A DNA stretch of 11,620 bases from Propionibacteriaceae bacterium (GTDB lineage: Bacteria; Actinomycetota; Actinomycetes; Propionibacteriales; Propionibacteriaceae). Made by a program: the position numbers and the translations under genes. Below are positions 7,452-11,620 of this stretch, one piece after another. The stretch lies in the NCBI GenBank assembly GCA_020438595.1, contig JAGQUI010000045.1, forward strand, positions 1 to 11,620. The letters are read 5' to 3'. The notes below the pieces were generated by a model. It was not told where the DNA came from and did no database searches. It saw only the letters and a list, made by a program, of their open reading frames with translations. Position 1 is the stretch's first letter, and each line of letters opens with the position of its first letter.

Positions 7452-7576
7452 GGACTCCTCGGCTCGAGGACGTCGAGGATGGTCACGACATGCCGGGGCT
7501 CGCCGGGGCGCGTCCAGTCGTTGGTCGTGAAGAGGTGCAGGAAGCCCTTCTTGATCGCACCCATGGGGTTGGTCAT
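7442..7576 (-). CDS. unrecognised 44-residue protein
   Basis: I do not recognise this small protein. It begins MTNPMGAIKKGFLHLFTTND and ends in HVVTILDVLEPRSPRG. Support for a real gene: nearly every third codon position is G or C, an AGAGGAG ribosome site stands about 5 bases before the ATG, and a promoter with a long palindrome precedes it. A frame open further upstream (to 7642) runs back through that promoter and lacks a ribosome site, so the internal ATG at 7576 is preferred. The protein is mildly basic at the front, with an amphipathic stretch (AIKKGFLHLF) and a hydrophobic strand (VVTILDVL). No cysteines, signal peptide or membrane helix are seen. It may be the first gene of an operon with the helix-turn-helix gene 21 bases downstream. 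Confidence 0.65.
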   Translation of the reverse strand: MTNPMGAIKKGFLHLFTTNDWTRPGEPRHVVTILDVLEPRSPRG

Positions 7577-7613
7577 CTCGGCTCCTCTCGCTCGCATCCG
7601 ATCTGACCGCACC

Positions 7614-7642
7614 ACGTTAGCATCGCTAGAGTTGCCAAGCAA
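7614..7642 (-). promoter_or_regulatory. predicted promoter of the 44-aa/HTH operon
   Basis: Minus strand: TTGCTT (7637-7642), a 17-base spacer, then TAACGT (7614-7619, fitting the actinobacterial TAnnnT form). The predicted transcript would start near 7607, leaving a leader of about 30 bases that includes the AGAGGAG ribosome site before ATG 7576. One palindrome arm overlaps the -10 and spacer, so binding there should block transcription. Confidence 0.5.
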
Positions 7643-7661
7643 GCATCTCTAGCGATGCTAA
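7617..7661. promoter_or_regulatory. large operator-like palindrome
   Basis: Perfect 15-bp inverted repeat: TTAGCATCGCTAGAG (7617-7631) and CTCTAGCGATGCTAA (7647-7661), with a 15-base spacer. Each arm is itself a small palindrome, TAGC-ATC-GCTA, and the spacer contains another, TTGC-CAA-GCAA. The array therefore offers three symmetric sites spaced about one to one and a half helical turns apart, overlapping the predicted minus-strand promoter. This suits cooperative binding of a dimeric repressor, possibly the adjacent HTH protein (inference). No T-run follows, so it is not a simple terminator. Confidence 0.7.
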
Positions 7662-7690
7662 GCGGCGTGTCGCGGGGGCACTCCCGCGCT

Positions 7691-7779
7691 GGCCTGGTGT
7701 CGCGATCCGACCGCCGTCGCCGCCCCACCTGCCTCACCCGTCACTCGGGGCCGCTCGAGCGGCCGGATCGCGACAGGCC
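7691..7779. repeat. long-range inverted repeat upstream of the helicase
   Basis: GTCGCGATCCG (7699-7709) pairs perfectly with CGGATCGCGAC (7764-7774), and GGCCT (7691-7695) with AGGCC (7775-7779) across a 3-base bulge, giving a 16-bp stem. The intervening 54 bases end with a 16-bp perfect palindrome, GGCCGCTCGAGCGGCC (7749-7764). If transcribed, the 5' leader of the helicase mRNA could fold into a strong stem ending 27 bases before the ATG. Confidence 0.5.
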
Positions 7780-7806
7780 GTCGTGGGATGGGACGATGGG
7801 CGCACG

Positions 7807-10320
7807 ATGCGACTCACCGACCTGGTGCCGGATGCCGGCGCGGCAGACCCCGACGCCCTCTACGGGGCGTTCATCGAATGGACCACCGCCGACGGGATCA
7901 CGCTCTACCCGCACCAGGAAGAGGCGGTCATCGACATCCTCACCGGGGCGAACGTGATCGTGACCACCCCGACCGGCTCGGGCAAGTCGCTGATCGCGAC
8001 CGCCGCGCATTTCACCAGCCTCGCCGCCGGTGGACGCAGTTACTACACCGCCCCGATCAAGGCCCTGGTCAGCGAGAAGTTCTTCGCGCTCTGTGCGATC
8101 TTCGGCGCGAGCAACGTCGGCATGGTCACCGGCGACGCCTCGGTGAACGCCGACGCGCCGATCGTGTGCTGCACCGCCGAGATCCTGGCCAACATCGCCC
8201 TGCGCGAGGGGCGCGCGGCCCGGGTCGACCAGGTGGTGATGGACGAGTTCCACTTCCTCGCCGACCGCGACCGCGGCTGGGCGTGGCAGGTGCCCCTGGT
8301 GGAGTTGCCGCAGGCGCAGTTCGTGATCATGTCCGCCACCCTCGGCGACATGACCGAGGTCGCCGCCGCGCTGGAGCGACGCACCGGGCGCCCGGCGACG
8401 ATCGTCGGCGGCGCCGTCCGTCCGGTGCCGTTGCTGTACTCGTGGGCGACCACCCCGGTGCACGAGACCATCCAGCGCCTGATCGACGAGCGACAGGCGC
8501 CGGTCTACGTCGTCCACTCCACCCAGGGCAGCGCGGTGGACCGTGCCCAGGCCCTGCTCAGCTCGGGCATCGTCGACCGCAGCCACCGCGCCGAACTGGT
8601 GGACGCGCTGCGCGGCTTCCGGTTCTCCGGCGGCTTCGGCAAGACCCTGAACACCCTCCTGCACGCGGGCATCGCCGTGCACCACGCCGGCATGCTGCCG
8701 CGCTACCGGCGGCTGGTCGAGACCCTCGCCCAGCGCGGGCTGCTCACGGTCATCTGCGGCACCGACACCCTCGGCGTCGGCATCAACGTGCCGATCCGGA
8801 CGGTGGTCTTCGCCGCCCTGACCAAGTTCGACGGACGCCGCACCCGCGTGCTGCGCAGCCGCGAGTTCCACCAGATCTCCGGACGGGCCGGGCGGCCCGG
8901 CTTCGACACGGTGGGCTACGTGGTGGCGCAGGCGCCCGAGCACGAGGTGGAGAACACCCGGATCCTGGCCAAGTTCGCCGGCGACGAGAAGAAGTTGCGC
9001 AGCGTGCGGCGGAAGAAGCCGCCGGAGGGCTTCGTGAACTTCACCGAGGCCACGTTCACCAAGCTCGTCGAGTCCGAGCCGGAGCCGCTGCACGCCCGGA
9101 TGCGGGTCACCCACGCCATGCTGCTGAACCTGTTGCAGCGCGACGAGGACACCGGCACGGCGCTCGCGTCCCTGATCGACTCCTGCGGCACCGAGCGTCC
9201 GGCGCGGCAGCGGCTGCTGCGCCGGGCTGCGGCGATGGGGCGTTCGCTGTTGCGCGCCGGCGTGGTCGTGCGGCTGGACGAGCCGACGCCGGGCGGACGC
9301 CGCTACGCGCTCGCGGTCGACCTGCAGCACAACTTCGCCCTGAACCAGCCACTCAGCGCGTTCGCCCTCGCCGCGATGGCCGAGCTCGACACGGAGGCGC
9401 CGGGCTACGCCCTCGACGTGGTCAGCGTCATCGAGGCGACGCTCGAGAACCCGATGGTGATCCTGCTCGCCCAGCAGTTCAAGGCGCGCGGCGAGGCGGT
9501 CGCCGAGCTGAAGGCGGACGGCTACGACTACGAGGAGCGCCAGGAGCTGCTCGACGAGGTGTCCTGGCCGCGCCCGCTGGTGGACCTGCTGGAAGCCGTG
9601 CACACCCGCGAACTCGCCGCGCACCCGTGGCTGGCCGAGAGCCCGGTGAACCCGAAGTCGGTCGTGCGCGACCTGTACGAACGGGCGATGACCTTCGGCG
9701 AGTACACCGCCTTCTACCGGTTGCAGCGCAGCGAGGGCCTGCTGCTGCGCTACCTGTCGGACGCCTACCGCGCGCTGCGCCAGACCGTGCCGGAGAGCCT
9801 GCGCACCGAGGACCTGGAAGACCTCGTCGAGTGGCTGGGGGAGGTGACCAGGCTGACCGACAGCTCGCTGCTGGACGAGTGGGAGTCGCTGGCCGGGCTG
9901 TCGTCCCACGAGCCCGGCGAGGAGGTCGAGCCACGGCCGCCGCAGGCCGTGACCAGCAACGTCCGGGCGTTCCGGGTGCTGGTCCGCAACGCGATGTTCC
10001 GGCGGGTGGAGCTCGCCGCGTCCGATGACGTCGAAGGCCTGGCCGCCCTCGAACCCGGCGGCGCGATGACCCGGACCCGCTGGGACGAGGCCCTCGGCGA
10101 GTACTGGGACGAGCACGAGGTGCTGCCCACCGACGCGGACGCCCGCGGCCCCGGCCTGCTGGTGGTCACCGAGAACGGGCGCACCTGGGACCTGCGCCAG
10201 ATCATCGACGACCCGGACGGCAACCACGACTGGTCGATCACGGCGCAGGTCGACCTCGACGAGTGCGACGAGGCCGGCGAACTGGTGTTGAGGACGCTCG
10301 ACTTCACTCGCCTCGACTGA
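7807..10320 (+). CDS. Ski2-like DExH-box helicase with DUF3516-type C-terminal region
   Basis: An 837-residue superfamily 2 helicase, probably acting on RNA in the cytoplasm. ATP-dependent motor motifs appear in order: LYPHQEEA (33-40), Walker A TPTGSGKS (54-61), TAPIKALVSEKF (81-92), VTGD (107-110), DExH box MDEFHF (145-150), SATLG (176-180), HHAGMLPRYRR (292-302), GTDTLGVGINVP (318-329) and motif VI HQISGRAGRPGFD (355-367). From about residue 380 to the end lies a long, mostly helical region without the winged-helix/ratchet motifs of classic Ski2; this matches the DUF3516-containing actinobacterial helicases, whose substrate is unknown. It differs from mycobacterial HelY in length and C-terminus. 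I chose ATG 7807 rather than GTG 7783 because the added residues (MGWDDGRT) look non-conserved and a GGGATGGGA stretch before 7807 can serve as ribosome site. A REP-like pair begins 5 bases after its stop. Confidence 0.93.
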   Translation: MRLTDLVPDAGAADPDALYGAFIEWTTADGITLYPHQEEAVIDILTGANVIVTTPTGSGKSLIATAAHFTSLAAGGRSYYTAPIKALVSEKFFALCAIFGASNVGMVTGDASVNADAPIVCCTAEILANIALREGRAARVDQVVMDEFHFLADRDRGWAWQVPLVELPQAQFVIMSATLGDMTEVAAALERRTGRPATIVGGAVRPVPLLYSWATTPVHETIQRLIDERQAPVYVVHSTQGSAVDRAQALLSSGIVDRSHRAELVDALRGFRFSGGFGKTLNTLLHAGIAVHHAGMLPRYRRLVETLAQRGLLTVICGTDTLGVGINVPIRTVVFAALTKFDGRRTRVLRSREFHQISGRAGRPGFDTVGYVVAQAPEHEVENTRILAKFAGDEKKLRSVRRKKPPEGFVNFTEATFTKLVESEPEPLHARMRVTHAMLLNLLQRDEDTGTALASLIDSCGTERPARQRLLRRAAAMGRSLLRAGVVVRLDEPTPGGRRYALAVDLQHNFALNQPLSAFALAAMAELDTEAPGYALDVVSVIEATLENPMVILLAQQFKARGEAVAELKADGYDYEERQELLDEVSWPRPLVDLLEAVHTRELAAHPWLAESPVNPKSVVRDLYERAMTFGEYTAFYRLQRSEGLLLRYLSDAYRALRQTVPESLRTEDLEDLVEWLGEVTRLTDSSLLDEWESLAGLSSHEPGEEVEPRPPQAVTSNVRAFRVLVRNAMFRRVELAASDDVEGLAALEPGGAMTRTRWDEALGEYWDEHEVLPTDADARGPGLLVVTENGRTWDLRQIIDDPDGNHDWSITAQVDLDECDEAGELVLRTLDFTRLD

Positions 10321-10324
10321 CCGT

Positions 10325-10357
10325 GGACCGAGTTGGGGACGGTTCCTTACTCGGTCC
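10325..10357 (+). repeat. REP-like element, unit A
   Basis: A 33-base unit with 9-bp terminal inverted repeats, GGACCGAGT (10325-10333) and ACTCGGTCC (10349-10357), around the core TGGGGACGGTTCCTT. It begins 5 bases after the helicase stop codon. The same unit recurs inverted at 10371-10402 and directly at 11573-11605, so it is a dispersed repeat. The GGGACGGTTCC core resembles REP-type elements linked elsewhere to RAYT transposases (from memory of the class, not searched). Confidence 0.85.
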
Positions 10358-10370
10358 ACCCACGGTGTGC

Positions 10371-10402
10371 GGACCGAGTAAGGAACCGTCCCAACTCGGT
10401 CC
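10371..10402 (-). repeat. REP-like element, unit B (inverted)
   Basis: Reverse-complement copy of unit A, starting GGACCGAGTAAGGAACCG, with one fewer C in the core run (three instead of four). Units A and B face each other across 13 bases and can form one hairpin of about 32 bp spanning 10325-10402, the paired arrangement typical of BIME-type repeats. In RNA it could act as a 3'-end stabiliser or terminator of the helicase transcript. Confidence 0.85.
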
Positions 10403-10598
10403 GGCTGCCCATGGCTGCGCCGTCGGTGGGCTACGGTGGAAGCACCGCCTGGAGGGAATCGCGCAGCATTGATCAGGGGTGGTTGAGCGCGCGGTAGCCA
10501 CGGCGGTCGCGCCGCAGGCTCCCGGGGCCGGCTGGGGATGGGCCCCCGGCCCGGGAGGCGCAGCGGCGGAGGGATCGTCATGGGTGAGAGGGCGAGGA
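10403..10598. other. intergenic stretch before the RHH operon
   Basis: No gene is visible between the REP-like pair and the RHH promoter. Short open frames have poor codon use and no ribosome site. The main structure is the strong hairpin at 10519-10557. No tRNA or known riboswitch pattern was recognised by eye. Confidence 0.5.
10519..10557. terminator. strong GC hairpin (possible terminator)
   Basis: CTCCCGGGGCCGG (10519-10531) pairs with CCGGCCCGGGAG (10546-10557) with a single bulged G, leaving a 14-base loop: a very stable 12-bp stem. It has no T-tract, like many high-GC terminators, and separates the helicase transcript from the next promoter. A structured regulatory RNA is an alternative. 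Confidence 0.4.
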
Positions 10599-10627
10599 TT
10601 GTCACCCGATTCCTAGAATGCTAGTAT
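10599..10627 (+). promoter_or_regulatory. promoter of the RHH-VOC operon, predicted leaderless
   Basis: TTGTCA (10599-10604), exactly 17 bases, then TAGTAT (10622-10627). The transcript would begin 7-8 bases later, at 10634-10635, where the ATG of the RHH gene is. No Shine-Dalgarno sequence precedes that ATG, which agrees with a leaderless mRNA, common in actinobacteria. Confidence 0.65.
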
Positions 10628-10637
10628 GCTAGCCATG
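10613..10637 (+). promoter_or_regulatory. three tandem CTAGnATG repeats (likely RHH operator)
   Basis: CTAGAATG (10613-10620), CTAGTATG (10621-10628) and CTAGCCATG (10629-10637) follow one another with 8-base phasing; the last contains the start codon. The array covers the predicted -10 and transcription start. Ribbon-helix-helix proteins commonly bind short tandem sites cooperatively at their own promoter, so autorepression by the downstream gene product is likely (inference). Confidence 0.55.
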
Positions 10638-10790
10638 AGTGAAGCGGGACGTGCGCCGAAGGTGCAGTTCAACGTCTACCTCCCGCCCGAACTGGTGCAG
10701 GAGGTCAAGCACCGCGCGATCGATGAGAACCGCAGCCTGTCCGCGGTGGTCGAGTCCGCGCTGCGCGACTACGTCAGGAGGGTGCAGTGA
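10635..10790 (+). CDS. CopG/Arc-type ribbon-helix-helix regulator (51 aa)
   Basis: A 51-residue DNA-binding protein. After MSEAGRAPK comes the beta strand VQFNVYLP (about residues 10-17), helix [16 protein letters not shown] (18-32) and helix [18 protein letters not shown] (34-50), the complete ribbon-helix-helix fold as in CopG/MetJ/Arc and many antitoxins. It would bind DNA as a dimer through the strand. I prefer ATG 10635 over the in-frame ATG 10626 because 10626 lies inside the predicted -10 element. Its TGA shares a base with the ATG of the VOC gene (TGATG), so the two are translationally coupled. No toxin gene is next to it; the partner is a VOC protein, so a toxin-antitoxin pair is not supported. 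More likely it is a small autoregulator of this operon. Confidence 0.85.
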   Translation: MSEAGRAPKVQFNVYLPPELVQEVKHRAIDENRSLSAVVESALRDYVRRVQ

Positions 10791-11563
10791 TGGGCGAGAC
10801 GAGCCGGGTGTTCCCGATGCGGTTCAGCCCCGAGCCGGAGCGCATGGTCCGGTTCCTGGAGGTGCTGGGCCTGCGCAGGGTGTTGGAGAGTGAGCGGGGC
10901 GGGTACGCGGCCTTCGAGGGGGCCGCCGGGAGTGTTGCCGTCCACTCGGTCGAGGGCGCCGATTCGGACGTGGCCAATGGCGTGACCTCACTCAACGTCC
11001 TGGTCGCGGACGTCGACGCGACCGCCGCTGTGCTCCGCGAAGCAGGGCTGGACGCGGACGCCTGGGACGAGGCCTACGGCCGCCAGGGTGCGGTGCGCAC
11101 GCCCCGGGGCGCCGCAGGCCTGAACGAGGCCACGCCGGCCGACCTCTATGGCTACCGGGCGGTCGAGGGTGGTGATGCGCCGCTCACCGACGTGATCGCG
11201 GTCTGGTACAGCGATGACTTCGCGCGCGACGCCGCCTTCTTCGCCCACCTCGGCTTCACTCCCGAGGGTTCGCTCGACGACCCGTGGTGGTGCGCGTTGT
11301 GGGGTGCGGACGGGGCCGGCGGGATCGGCCTGCACACGCCGGACCCGGCGTCCGTGGAGACTCCGGTCGACGCGTCCGGCTGGCTGGAGCATCCTGCGCT
11401 GGTCCGGTTGGGCTTCGAGACCCGCGAGCCGCTGGACGCGCTGGTGGCCCGGCTGCGGGACGCCGGCTACGACTCGGCGCGCCTCACCGCCGACGAGGCG
11501 GGCCCGAAGGTCGTCCTGACCGATCCCGACGGCCAGTACCTGGAGATCCACCCGCGGGCCTGA
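10790..11563 (+). CDS. two-domain VOC (glyoxalase/bleomycin-resistance-like) protein
   Basis: A 257-residue cytosolic protein made of two vicinal-oxygen-chelate domains. Domain 1 (about 5-115) begins FPMRFSPEPERMVRFLEVLGL and includes TSLNVLVADVDATAAVLREAGL. Domain 2 (about 130-257) has VIAVWYSDDFARDAAFFAHLGF, a DPWWCALWG strand, ALVRLGFETREPLDALVARL and the closing DPDGQYLEIHP, where Glu252 sits at the usual metal-ligand position of the family. Such tandem VOC proteins include glyoxalases, dioxygenases and drug-binding resistance proteins; nothing here fixes the substrate. It starts at ATG 10790 overlapping the RHH stop codon; an in-frame GTG at 10787 is less likely. The previous gene contains AGGAGGGTG shortly upstream, a good ribosome site. 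A REP-like unit begins 10 bases after its stop. Confidence 0.9.
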   Translation: MGETSRVFPMRFSPEPERMVRFLEVLGLRRVLESERGGYAAFEGAAGSVAVHSVEGADSDVANGVTSLNVLVADVDATAAVLREAGLDADAWDEAYGRQGAVRTPRGAAGLNEATPADLYGYRAVEGGDAPLTDVIAVWYSDDFARDAAFFAHLGFTPEGSLDDPWWCALWGADGAGGIGLHTPDPASVETPVDASGWLEHPALVRLGFETREPLDALVARLRDAGYDSARLTADEAGPKVVLTDPDGQYLEIHPRA

Positions 11564-11572
11564 ATTGGCGCC

Positions 11573-11605
11573 GGACCAAGTTGGGGACGGTTCCTTACTC
11601 GGTCC
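11573..11605 (+). repeat. REP-like element, unit C
   Basis: Third copy of the 33-base unit, direct with respect to unit A, differing at one position of the left arm (GGACCAAGT instead of GGACCGAGT). It follows the VOC stop codon by 10 bases. TCCACC (11603-11608) and GGTGGA (11615-11620) can form a further small stem at the window edge, and an inverted partner may lie just outside. Confidence 0.85.
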
Positions 11606-11620
11606 ACCCCGCCCGGTGGA

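Noticed and set aside
7783..7806. GTG start extending the helicase by eight residues
   Set aside because: The ATG at 7807 has a plausible ribosome site and the extension adds nothing family-like.
10325..10402. CRISPR repeat array
   Set aside because: The two units are inverted to each other, only 13 bases apart, and not followed by regularly spaced direct repeats or cas genes.
10403..10500. Possible tRNA or riboswitch in the gap after the REP-like pair
   Set aside because: No cloverleaf, no T-loop GGTTCAA-type sequence and no known riboswitch core could be found by eye.
7741..10605. 954-codon open frame on the minus strand opposite the helicase
   Set aside because: It mirrors the helicase in the complementary frame; the translation is Gly/Arg/Val/Gln-rich with no motifs, and the helicase carries every expected SF2 motif.
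10626..10634. ATG 10626 as the RHH start
   Set aside because: It lies within the predicted -10 hexamer, so it would not be transcribed; ATG 10635 coincides with the predicted transcript start.
10635..11563. Toxin-antitoxin module
   Set aside because: The RHH protein looks antitoxin-like, but the coupled gene encodes a two-domain VOC protein with no PIN, RelE, Doc or Fic features.

Overview
This is a very high-GC window with strong G/C bias at third codon positions, leaderless or weak Shine-Dalgarno starts beside GC-rich ones, and families typical of high-GC Gram-positives (a Ski2-like helicase with a DUF3516-type C-terminus, Glyoxalase_6-type VOC proteins, a TetR/DUF998 pair). It most likely comes from the chromosome of an actinobacterium. 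I cannot fix the genus. There is no rRNA, tRNA, CRISPR array, transposase or phage gene, so the region looks like ordinary chromosome with some decay in the middle.

Layout. 1-1341 (+): 5'-truncated GPH-family sugar:cation symporter. 1478-1642 (+): 54-aa YHS metal-binding protein. 1725-2669 (+): secreted SMP-30/NHL-like beta-propeller. 2761-4863 (-): CPA1 Na+/H+ antiporter with a long cytosolic tail. 4997-5641 (-): NAD(P)-binding Rossmann protein. 5642-6133: about 490 bases without a recognisable gene, holding two inverted repeats. 6134-7153: a decay zone with a TetR regulator and a DUF998 membrane protein that are both cut at their 5' ends at the same point, followed by a VOC gene interrupted by one in-frame TAA. 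7175-7576 (-): a probable two-gene operon of a 44-aa protein and an 81-aa helix-turn-helix protein with a lysine-rich tail, preceded by a 15-bp-arm palindrome on its predicted promoter. 7807-10320 (+): DUF3516-type DExH helicase. 10321-10634: a REP-like inverted pair, a strong GC hairpin and a promoter. 10635-11563 (+): a translationally coupled CopG/RHH regulator and two-domain VOC protein, apparently leaderless. 11573-11605: a third copy of the REP-like unit.

How the parts relate. The antiporter and Rossmann gene lie in the same direction. The RHH-VOC pair is a likely autoregulated operon: its predicted -10 lies in three tandem CTAGnATG repeats, the last of which contains the start codon. 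The 44-aa/HTH pair also looks self-regulated, through a large palindrome. The TetR and DUF998 remnants are best explained by one deletion that removed the shared promoter region of a divergent regulator/target pair. I did not find a clear new multi-gene defence or biosynthetic system. The most useful leads are the dispersed REP-like element placed directly after stop codons, the deletion scar, the single-nonsense VOC gene, and the two operator-like repeats with related CTAG/ATGCTA cores.
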